Assembly: GCA_029933275.1 (NCBI GenBank)
Contig: JAOZOM010000010.1
Span: forward strand, 1-17,524
Reading direction: 5' to 3'
Origin: Anaerolineales bacterium
Lineage (GTDB): Bacteria; Chloroflexota; Anaerolineae; Anaerolineales; Villigracilaceae
DNA length: 17,524 nucleotides
Part shown: piece by piece, positions 1 to 6,313 of the stretch
How positions within the stretch are numbered: the stretch's first letter is position 1
Layout: each line of letters opens with the position of its first letter
Notes under the pieces: model-generated
Told to the model about the DNA's origin: nothing
Databases searched by the model: none
Seen by the model: the letters and a program-made list of their open reading frames with translations, nothing else
Position numbers and translations under genes: made by a program

Positions 1-22
1 AAAGGCGTTCAATATTGAGTGT

Positions 23-59
23 TTTTTTCCGTGTAACTCCTTGAAATCCGTGTACAAAA
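23..59 (+). repeat. Partial copy of TCCGTGTACAAA repeat family
   Basis: A T-run followed by TTCCGTG and, at 47-58, TCCGTGTACAAA. It aligns with 17431-17464 near the other end of the window, where the same order (T-run, TTCCGTG, short spacer, TCCGTGTACAAA) forms the right half of an inverted repeat. Only that half is visible here; the left half is either lost or beyond the window. Confidence 0.5.
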
Positions 60-126
60 GCCCGTTTGCGCTTGTTTTTTGCCAAACCATCTATGCCCTT
101 TGGGTACAAATTCCGTTAGAACTAGA

Positions 127-195
127 TTTTTTTCGTGTAACTTCGTGTGACTTTGTGGATTCTTTTTTAAGGTTACCGCGAGATACTAAAGAGCC
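127..195 (+). repeat. Partial GGCTCTTTA-end MITE copy (right half)
   Basis: This stretch has the shared core (CGTGTAACTTCGTG, then TGTGGATTC, a T-run and a GGTTACCGCGAG-type block) and ends in TACTAAAGAGCC at 184-195, the same right terminus as the copies ending at 488, 6305 and 9218. No matching GGGTCTTTC left terminus is found upstream, and the following 8 bases (TATTTAGT) have no partner, so it is a truncated or diverged copy. Confidence 0.6.
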
Positions 196-243
196 TATTT
201 AGTCTAGACGGACTTTGTATAACTAGCACAGTTGGTTCACTTT

Positions 244-317
244 ATGCCCTGAAAGGATACCGCCGTGCGGTCTTAATTTCGCAAAGCACACCCGAAGAGC
301 GAGGAGGGGCTGGGCAT
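244..317 (+). other. Unexplained block with three-way-junction potential
   Basis: Three stems nest without conflict. An outer helix pairs ATGCCC (244-249) with GGGCAT (312-317). A hairpin pairs ACCGC (259-263) with GCGGT (267-271) across a CGT loop. A second hairpin pairs AGC (285-287) and CCC (291-293) with GGG (306-308) and GCT (309-311), stacking directly on the outer helix. No ORF covers it. It lies between two MITE copies in the gene-free stretch 1-532. It could be a structured RNA, part of another repeat, or chance; no known RNA family was recognised. Confidence 0.25.
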
Positions 318-348
318 CAGTTCATTTTCGCCACCATCTAATAAAGAA

Positions 349-488
349 GGGTCTTTCGGATTTCGAGATAGAGCACCACTGAAGCCACAATTTTAACCAC
401 AAATTTCACGGGTTTCTCTAATTTTTCCCACTCTTCGTGTAACTTCGTGGATTCTTTTTGAAAAATTACCTCAAAGTCCTAAAGAGCC
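349..488 (+). mobile_element. Complete MITE-like element, copy 1 (ISL3-type ends)
   Basis: A 140-bp non-coding element. The left end (349-371, starting GGGTCTTTCGGATTTC) and right end (466-488, ending CCTAAAGAGCC) are imperfect inverted repeats, 17 of 23 positions matching by hand count. The flanks are ATAAAGAA (341-348) and ATAAAAAA (489-496), a 7-of-8 direct repeat that fits an 8-bp target duplication. The interior shares AACCACAAATTTCACGG and CTTCGTGTAACTTCGTGG blocks with the other copies. GG(G/C)TCTTT termini with 8-bp duplications are typical of ISL3-family insertion sequences. No transposase is encoded here, so movement in trans is inferred. Confidence 0.7.
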
Positions 489-532
489 ATAAAAAAAGTA
501 TAGTACAAATTCACACCAAAGGCAATAAAAAA

Positions 533-1498
533 ATGACACACTCTCCAAAACTTCTTGAGCAAATGCAAAACACCCTCAGGCGTAAGCATTACGCATACCG
601 TACCGAAAAGAGCTACATAGATTGGGCGCGTCGTTATATCCTCTTTCACAACAAACGCCACCCTCAAGAAATGGGCGTCCCTGAAATAGAAACTTACCTC
701 ACCTATCTTGCGGTGGAGCGAAACGTATCTGCATCAACTCAAAATCAAGCCCTCGCAGGCATTATCTTCCTCTATACGCAAGTCTTAAAAATTGAAATTG
801 ATCCCAAAGAAATTAACGCCTCGCGCGCGAAACGATCTCAAAAATTACCCGTAGTTCTCTCTAAGGAAGAAGCCCATAAAATTATCAACCTCATGGTCGG
901 CACGCATAAACTCATGACACAAATTCTCTATGGCGGCGGCTTGCGTCTCATGGAAGTAATTCGGCTACGCACAAAAGATATAGATTTTGCTAACCGGCAA
1001 ATTATCGTCAGGTCTGGTAAAGGTGATAAAGACCGCGTTACCATGCTCCCTGAAAAAATAATAGAGCCTCTTCAAAACCACTTATTCCGCATCAAAGAAG
1101 TGCATAAACTTCACCTTAAAAATGGGTATGGGAGTGTATATCTCCCCAACGCCCTCGCCATTAAATATCCCCACGCAAAAAATGAATGGCAATGGCAGTG
1201 GGTATTCCCCTCAAAAACCCTCTCAAAAGACCCTCATAGCGGAGAAACCCGCCGTCACCATCTTGGGGCATCCAGTTTGCAAAGAGCAGTTCGTAAAGCA
1301 GGAAAACTTTCAGGCATCAACAAACGCATTTCCCCGCACACTTTTCGCCATTCTTTTGCTACCCATCTTTTAGAAAATGGCTACGATATTCGCACCGTCC
1401 AAGAATTATTGGGGCATAAAAACGTCCAAACCACAATGATTTACACACACGTTCTTAATCATGGGGGCATCTACGTTCGTAGCCCCTTAGATGATTAA
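533..1498 (+). CDS. intI: Integron integrase, IntI-type tyrosine recombinase
   Basis: A 321-residue site-specific recombinase. The N-terminal SAM-like DNA-binding domain is about residues 8-90 and the catalytic domain about 105-310. Catalytic residues are visible: R138 (GGGLR), K163 (GKGDKDR), H269 and R272 (HTFRH), H295 (LLGH) and nucleophile Y304 (MIYTHV). Residues about 201-228 (LPNALAIKYPHAKNEWQWQW) form the extra IntI-specific segment that binds folded attC hairpins and separates integron integrases from XerC/XerD. The C-terminal VRSPLD matches the family end. The ATG at 533 gives the usual family length; an in-frame TTG at 458 lies inside the MITE and was rejected. The ribosome binding site is weak (AAAGG about 10 bases upstream). 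No attC or clear attI was found nearby. Cassettes normally lie on the 5' side of intI, so any array would be left of this window. Confidence 0.92.
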   Translation: MTHSPKLLEQMQNTLRRKHYAYRTEKSYIDWARRYILFHNKRHPQEMGVPEIETYLTYLAVERNVSASTQNQALAGIIFLYTQVLKIEIDPKEINASRAKRSQKLPVVLSKEEAHKIINLMVGTHKLMTQILYGGGLRLMEVIRLRTKDIDFANRQIIVRSGKGDKDRVTMLPEKIIEPLQNHLFRIKEVHKLHLKNGYGSVYLPNALAIKYPHAKNEWQWQWVFPSKTLSKDPHSGETRRHHLGASSLQRAVRKAGKLSGINKRISPHTFRHSFATHLLENGYDIRTVQELLGHKNVQTTMIYTHVLNHGGIYVRSPLDD

Positions 1499-1580
1499 CA
1501 CGCAACTCCCCCTTCCTTTTGAAGAGGGCTAGTCATACTCCCCAATTCAAGATAAAATCGGGAAACTTATTCAATCAAAA

Positions 1581-1638
1581 GGAACTGATGGAACGCGAGC
1601 TACTGACCCGTTTGGGTGGTTGGCGCTCCCTGAGTTCC
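1581..1638 (+). promoter_or_regulatory. Long imperfect hairpin in the rnc leader
   Basis: GGAACT (1581-1586) pairs with AGTTCC (1633-1638). After a short internal loop, GGAACGC (1590-1596) pairs with GCGCTCC (1623-1629) with one mismatch. At the tip, ACCC (1606-1609) pairs with GGGT (1614-1617) around a GTTT tetraloop. The rnc ribosome binding site, GGGAGG (1639-1644), begins at the base of the stem. E. coli RNase III represses itself by cutting hairpins in its own leader; a similar role here is inference from position only. Confidence 0.45.
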
Positions 1639-1648
1639 GGGAGGTTTT

Positions 1649-2359
1649 ATGGCTACACCCAAAGGGATAGAATCCCCGCTTCAAGTGGCGCGTCGTTTGG
1701 CGTTGCCTTTTCTCGACAATCCCTATTTGCTCACGCGAGCCCTAACGCATACATCCTACCTTAACGAACACACGGAGGTTCTTGACGATAACGAACGCCT
1801 CGAATTTCTGGGCGATGCCGTTTTGGATTTTGTGGTCGGCGCGTGGCTTTATGAACATTGTCCTGAAATGCGCGAAGGGGAATTGACCAAAGCGCGCTCC
1901 GCCCTCGTGCGGACAGAGGCTCTTGCTCGTTTCGCGCGTGAAGTTGATCTTGGTCGCGCTATGCGGTTGGGACGCGGCGAGAAACGCACCGGTGGCGCAG
2001 AACGTGATGCCTTACTCTGCGGCACTTTCGAAGCCCTAATCGGCGCAATTTACGAAAAAGCGGGGCTTGAAGCCGTAAAAAACTTCTTTTTCCCTATGCT
2101 GGATGCTTTTAGTGATGAAATCATCAACGGGACACCCCTCACCGATGCCAAGAGTCGCCTTCAAGAGTGGACGCAAGCACAAAAGATGGGCATCCCACGC
2201 TATGTACTAATCTCAGAGAGCGGTCCCGACCATGCAAAAATCTTTGAAGTTGAAATTCATATCGGAGACCAAGTCTACAGCAAGGGGAGCGGACAAAGCA
2301 AAAGTGCCGCCACCCACCTCGCTGCAGAAGAAACGCTAAAAACGCTAGGAATCGAATAG
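1649..2359 (+). CDS. rnc: Ribonuclease III
   Basis: A 236-residue dsRNA-specific endonuclease for rRNA precursor and mRNA processing in the cytoplasm. The RIII domain is about residues 8-155 with the signature NERLEFLGDAVL at 48-59 (acidic residues E49, E52, D56). The second catalytic stretch reads LLCGTFEALIGAIY: E128 is kept, but the position three residues before it, normally Asp (D114 in E. coli), is G125 (codon 2021-2023). A dsRNA-binding domain follows at about 164-235 (KSRLQEW, GPDHAKIF, GSGQSKSAA). The ATG at 1649 has GGGAGG five bases upstream. The family length is normal. smc follows after 107 bases, the common rnc-smc order. Confidence 0.93.
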   Translation: MATPKGIESPLQVARRLALPFLDNPYLLTRALTHTSYLNEHTEVLDDNERLEFLGDAVLDFVVGAWLYEHCPEMREGELTKARSALVRTEALARFAREVDLGRAMRLGRGEKRTGGAERDALLCGTFEALIGAIYEKAGLEAVKNFFFPMLDAFSDEIINGTPLTDAKSRLQEWTQAQKMGIPRYVLISESGPDHAKIFEVEIHIGDQVYSKGSGQSKSAATHLAAEETLKTLGIE

Positions 2360-2395
2360 ACATCAGACCTCAGCCTTCAGAACTTTCCAACCTTT

Positions 2396-2458
2396 AAACT
2401 TGCAAACTTGCAAACTTGCAACTTGTAACTTGCAACTTGCAACTTCAAACTTGCAACT
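2396..2458 (+). repeat. Tandem AACTTGC array between rnc and smc
   Basis: About eight imperfect head-to-tail units of 6-8 bases: AAACTTGC three times, AACTTGT, AACTTGC twice, AACTTC, AAACTTGC, then AACT. The array ends eight bases before the smc ATG and occupies the place where a ribosome binding site would be expected. Units alternate between 7 and 8 bases, so length change would not shift a reading frame; any effect would be on smc transcription or translation. It is not a CRISPR array, since there are no spacers. Confidence 0.85.
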
Positions 2459-2466
2459 AAAAAACT

Positions 2467-5400
2467 ATGCCCCTACGACTAAAAGCTCTTGATCTACAAG
2501 GATACAAAACCTTCGCCGGAAAAACTTCTTTTGAATTCGCCGAAGGGATTACCGCGATTGTCGGACCGAACGGGTCTGGTAAATCGAATATTGCCGATGC
2601 CTTGCGCTGGGTGTTAGGAGAACAATCCTACAGCCTGATGCGCGCCAAAAAGACCGAAGATATGATCTTTTCCGGCTCAGAGCAACGCGCTCGGGCAGGA
2701 ATGGCGACCGCGACGATTACCTTCGACAATGCCGATAATTGGCTCCCTGTTGACTTTGCCGAAGTCGCGTTAGAACGGCGCGCCTATCGCGATAGCGGAA
2801 ACGAATATCGGCTAAATAGCCAACGCGTCCGCCTAATGGATGTAAACGAACTTCTCTCCCAATCCGGTCTCAGCGAGCGGACGTATACGATTTTAGGGCA
2901 GGGGCTTGTCGATGCCTCCCTCGCCCTTAAAGCGGATGATCGCCGCCGTCTCTTTGAAGAAGCTGCGGGGATTGGTCTCTATCGCGGGAGACGAGATGAT
3001 GCTCTTCGTCGCCTCGAAAAAACCGAGCGGAATCTCGAACGCGTTTTAGACGTGATGACCGAGTTAAATCCCCTCATTCGCCGATTAGGGCGGCAGGCAA
3101 AAAAATCGCGCGAATATACGCAAGTACAAGCGGATCTCCAAGTCCTCTTGCGGGATTGGTACGGTTATCACTGGAAACGCGCCCAAAAAGAATTGGTCGA
3201 AGCGCGTGAAAATTTTCGCCAGCAAGATGCCAAATTGCATGAAGCAAAAAGCACTCATGAAGAGCAATTTAATGAATTCACCGCATTTCGCAAACGAATT
3301 CAGGAATTACGCACCCAGCTAAATGCTTGGCATCGCGAATCTTCTGAACTGCACAAGCAGCGTGAGGCAACCAGCCGAGAATTAGCCGTTTTAGATGAGC
3401 GTCATCGCTCTTTGGAAGCCAGCTTGCAACGCATCCTCGCCGAAAATGAACGTAGCTTAGATGAAGCTCGCATCGCTTCTGAGGGCTTGGATACAGCAGA
3501 AAAAGAAAATACGCGCTTGAAAAGCGAAGCCGAAGAAGCTCGCACAGAAATTGAAAACGCACAAAAAGCCCTCTCCGCTCGGCGAACAGAACGCGCTCAA
3601 GCCGAAAAAGAATTAAGAGAAGCGCAACAAAAAATCAACCAATTGGGCGGAAAACGCGCCCAACTTCAAGCCCATCTTGATAGCTTGCGCGCACGTATCG
3701 CCGCCCAACAAGAGAAAATTGCCCGCAACGAAGAAGCAATTGCTATCGAAGAAGAAAAAGCCGCTGAAGCGCAAAGAGAAGCTGAGCGCGCCGGCAAAGC
3801 GCGCCAAAAAGCAGAAGAGCTTTATCAAAATGCCCAGTCCGCTTTTATGGCACAAGAAGAAAAAACAACTCAACTTGAAAAAACACTTCGTGAATTGCGC
3901 GAGATGTACGCAAAGCGCGAAACATCGAAAACAAAACTTGAAGCCCAGCTAGAAGTTCTCGAAGAAGCCGAAAAAAACTTCTCCGGTTATGCGGATGGGG
4001 CGCGTTTTTTGCTCGAAGCGGCGAAAAAATCACAACTAAAAGAGTCGCGAGGGGCACTTAGTGCCGCCCTCGATGTTCCCGCCGAGATCGAAGCCGCAGT
4101 TGCCGCCGCGCTCGGCGAGTATGTAGATGCGATTTTGCTGGAGAGCGGGGAAGATGCCGAAGATGCCCTCCGCCTGCTCTCAAATCAAAAAGCTGGTCGA
4201 GCGGCGATCTTGCCCCTCGCATGGCTCACCAACGCCCAGCCCCTCAAAGCCCCCAACGACCCCGATTGTCTTGGTGTTGCTTCGCAGATGCTCACTGCGC
4301 CGAAAAATCTTCAAAAAGCAGTGGATTTATTGCTCGGTCAGACGCTGATTGTTAAAAATCGTGTCGCGGCACGGCGTTTATTAAAGGGGATGGATGGACG
4401 GGGACGCGCGGTCACCTTGCGTGGGGAGGTTTTCCGAGCGGACGGTTTAATTTTGGCTGGGGGAGCGGATCGCGCGGGGACTTTAGGCAGGTCGCGCCAA
4501 CGCCGAGAGTTGGTTGCCGCCCTTAGCGACGTCTCCGCACGCCTAGCAGAATTGGCAAAAAAAATCACCCGCGTTTCATCCGAACTGGATACGGCGCGCG
4601 GCGAAAAATCGCGGTTGCAGGCGGCTGAGCGAGAGACGCGTAAAAAGCTCGAAGCAACGCGCCGCGCCGAAGAGCAGATGAAGCTCGAAGCTGAATCCAG
4701 CCGCCGAAGAGCTGAGTGGCAGCTTGGTCAACGGAAGCAACTTCAAATTGAGTTCGAGCGTGCGGAAGCCGATAGAAAAGAATCCGCTTTGGAACGAGAA
4801 GAAGTAGAGGGGCAAGAAAAAACCTTGCAGACGCGCATCCGCACTTTATCCACAAAATTGGCAGAACTCTCCCTCGAGGAGATGCAAAACCAACTTACTT
4901 ATTGGCGGACGCGAGGGGCGGTTGCGGAGCGTGCTTTGAGTGATGCGGCAGTGCGTTTAAAGGAAGGGCGGCAAAGGGTGGCGCGTTTGAACGCGGGTAA
5001 AGAAAATTTGCAGCGGCGCAAAAGTGAAACAAAGGCGGCGTTGCAAAAACTGGACGCACAAAAAGAGAGTCTGCGACAGGACGAGGGTGCGGTGAATGGA
5101 AAGTTGCGTCTTTTGGAGGAGAAAATTGAACCCGCTGAGCAGGAATTGCGCGCCGCGGAAACAAAAGAAGAAAAAGAACGCGCCCGTGAAAGTGATGCGA
5201 CGCGTTTGATGACGAGCGTTGAACGGCGGCATGGACAATTGCAATTGGATGTGACCCGCCGAGAAGAGGGGCTGGAGCGTTTGCGTCAGCAAATCGAAGA
5301 CGATTTTGGCTTGGTGAGTTTTTCTTACGAAGCAGGTGAAACGGGAAATGTGCCGCTGCCTTTCACGGGGATGGTCGAACAACTATCCGATTTGGATGAA

Positions 5401-6078
5401 ATTCCGCCAGAGTTGGAAACGCAGGTGAAGCAGGAGCGTAATCGGCTGCGCCGCATGGGACCGGTCAACCCCGAAGCGCAGAAGGAATTTGAGAAAGAAA
5501 GTAAACGTCACCAATTTATGGAACAGCAAATTGCCGATTTGAACAAAGCCAAAGCCGATTTGCATGAGGTCATCCGAAAATTGGATGAATTGACCGAGCA
5601 GGCTTTCGTAAAAACTTTTAAGGTTGTGGCGGTGGAGTTCAGCAAAATTTTCGTCAGTTTATTCGGCGGCGGCTCTGCAAAATTGAGTCTGACTGACCCG
5701 GAGAATTTGGTCGAAACGGGGATTGAAATTGAAGCGCGCCTGCCCGGTCGGCGGGAGCAAAATCTTGGGCTGCTTTCCGGTGGCGAGCGGAGTTTGACCG
5801 CCATCGCTCTTGTTTTTGCCTTGTTACGCGTTTCCCCAACTCCCGTCTGTGTGATGGACGAGGTCGATGCGATGCTGGATGAGGCAAATGTAGGTCGTTT
5901 TCGTGATATGCTTATAGAATTGAGCAAAGATGTACAATTTATCGTGATTACGCATAATCGTAATACCGTCCAAGCCGCGGATGTGATCTACGGCGTAACG
6001 ATGGGACGCGATTCAACGAGCCAGATTATTAGCTTGAAGTTAGATGAGGTAAGTGATGAAATGTTGGGGGCGCGGTAG
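2467..6078 (+). CDS. smc: Chromosome segregation ATPase SMC
   Basis: A 1203-residue condensin subunit that organises and segregates the chromosome, normally as a dimer with ScpA and ScpB. The N-terminal ATPase head has Walker A GPNGSGKS at 33-40 and a Q-loop at Q145. Charged coiled coils span roughly 170-500 and 670-1010. The hinge is about 505-665 (starts GYADGARFLLEAA). The C-terminal head has the ABC signature LSGGERS from 1103 and Walker B VCVMDEVD (D1131, E1132). Length is typical of bacterial SMC. The ATG at 2467 gives the family N-terminus (LKALDLQGYKTFAGKT), but no Shine-Dalgarno sequence precedes it, only the AACTTGC array and A-rich sequence. scpA, scpB and ftsY are not in the window. 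The stop codon abuts a reversed MITE remnant. Confidence 0.97.
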   Translation: MPLRLKALDLQGYKTFAGKTSFEFAEGITAIVGPNGSGKSNIADALRWVLGEQSYSLMRAKKTEDMIFSGSEQRARAGMATATITFDNADNWLPVDFAEVALERRAYRDSGNEYRLNSQRVRLMDVNELLSQSGLSERTYTILGQGLVDASLALKADDRRRLFEEAAGIGLYRGRRDDALRRLEKTERNLERVLDVMTELNPLIRRLGRQAKKSREYTQVQADLQVLLRDWYGYHWKRAQKELVEARENFRQQDAKLHEAKSTHEEQFNEFTAFRKRIQELRTQLNAWHRESSELHKQREATSRELAVLDERHRSLEASLQRILAENERSLDEARIASEGLDTAEKENTRLKSEAEEARTEIENAQKALSARRTERAQAEKELREAQQKINQLGGKRAQLQAHLDSLRARIAAQQEKIARNEEAIAIEEEKAAEAQREAERAGKARQKAEELYQNAQSAFMAQEEKTTQLEKTLRELREMYAKRETSKTKLEAQLEVLEEAEKNFSGYADGARFLLEAAKKSQLKESRGALSAALDVPAEIEAAVAAALGEYVDAILLESGEDAEDALRLLSNQKAGRAAILPLAWLTNAQPLKAPNDPDCLGVASQMLTAPKNLQKAVDLLLGQTLIVKNRVAARRLLKGMDGRGRAVTLRGEVFRADGLILAGGADRAGTLGRSRQRRELVAALSDVSARLAELAKKITRVSSELDTARGEKSRLQAAERETRKKLEATRRAEEQMKLEAESSRRRAEWQLGQRKQLQIEFERAEADRKESALEREEVEGQEKTLQTRIRTLSTKLAELSLEEMQNQLTYWRTRGAVAERALSDAAVRLKEGRQRVARLNAGKENLQRRKSETKAALQKLDAQKESLRQDEGAVNGKLRLLEEKIEPAEQELRAAETKEEKERARESDATRLMTSVERRHGQLQLDVTRREEGLERLRQQIEDDFGLVSFSYEAGETGNVPLPFTGMVEQLSDLDEIPPELETQVKQERNRLRRMGPVNPEAQKEFEKESKRHQFMEQQIADLNKAKADLHEVIRKLDELTEQAFVKTFKVVAVEFSKIFVSLFGGGSAKLSLTDPENLVETGIEIEARLPGRREQNLGLLSGGERSLTAIALVFALLRVSPTPVCVMDEVDAMLDEANVGRFRDMLIELSKDVQFIVITHNRNTVQAADVIYGVTMGRDSTSQIISLKLDEVSDEMLGAR

Positions 6079-6164
6079 AAATCCACAAGTCACACGAAGT
6101 TACACGAAAAAAATGGCTGGAATCGTGACTTCAACGTCACTTTATTGCGAAGTCTGAAAGACCC
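6071..6164 (-). repeat. Reverse-oriented MITE remnant after smc
   Basis: Read on the minus strand it starts GGGTCTTTCAGACTTCGC (from 6164 leftward) and ends with CGTGTAACTTCGTGTGACTTGTGGATT near 6082, then CTACCGCG at 6078-6071, matching the inner part of the family's right end. The outer 15 bases of that right end are absent and the smc stop codon (TAG, 6076-6078) falls in the CGCGGTAG segment. Core identity is clear; whether 6071-6078 is element or smc is uncertain. Confidence 0.6.
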
Positions 6165-6199
6165 AATAAAACGTATTATGTGCATTACATAAAAAACAA

Positions 6200-6236
6200 A
6201 AAACGGCAGAGCTAAACCGCTGCCGTTTTTTTGTTT
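6200..6236. terminator. Bidirectional terminator between smc and the prolyl isomerase gene
   Basis: AAAACGGCAG (6200-6209) pairs perfectly with CTGCCGTTTT (6220-6229) across a 10-base loop, followed by a T-run on the plus strand and preceded by an A-run (6191-6203) that gives a T-run on the minus strand. It lies between two convergent genes and can serve both. Confidence 0.85.
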
Positions 6237-6240
6237 TTAA

Positions 6241-6305
6241 CTTCGTGCTTCTTCGTGTGACTTCGTGGATTCTTTTTCAAGGCTACCGCGAAATCCTAAA
6301 GAGCC
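6241..6305 (+). repeat. Partial MITE copy, right half
   Basis: Carries the core CTTCGTGTGACTTCGTGG and the right terminus GGCTACCGCGAAATCC then TAAAGAGCC ending at 6305. No left terminus is adjoining. The next 8 bases, CTTTTATT (6306-6313), run up to the stop codon of the prolyl isomerase gene. Confidence 0.7.
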
Positions 6306-6313
6306 CTTTTATT

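Noticed and set aside
270..312. Cyclic-di-GMP-I riboswitch near GCAAAGC
   Set aside because: Only one short conserved piece is present. The tetraloop and receptor helices and the second binding segment are absent, and the downstream gene is an integrase behind a MITE.
458..532. Upstream TTG start for the integrase giving 25 extra residues
   Set aside because: The extension lies largely inside the MITE and has no family similarity. The ATG at 533 gives the normal IntI length.
1507..1528. Terminator after intI
   Set aside because: CCCCCTTC can pair with GAAGAGGG with one mismatch, but no T-run follows, so it is not a convincing rho-independent terminator.
1..1648. attC or attI recombination sites around intI
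   Set aside because: Scanning both strands for GTTRRRY / RYYYAAC core pairs with a palindrome between them gave nothing convincing.
2396..2458. CRISPR-like array
   Set aside because: The units are 6-8 bases and contiguous, with no spacers, so it is a simple tandem repeat.
3085..5927. Several 60-141 codon antisense frames inside smc
   Set aside because: They mirror the codon bias of smc, have no ribosome binding sites and encode low-complexity Phe/Leu/Arg-rich products; they are shadows.
6165..6240. A third complete MITE spanning the smc terminator
   Set aside because: There is no GGGTCTTTC left end in the right orientation for the 6241-6305 half; it is only explainable as two remnants or an inverted element.
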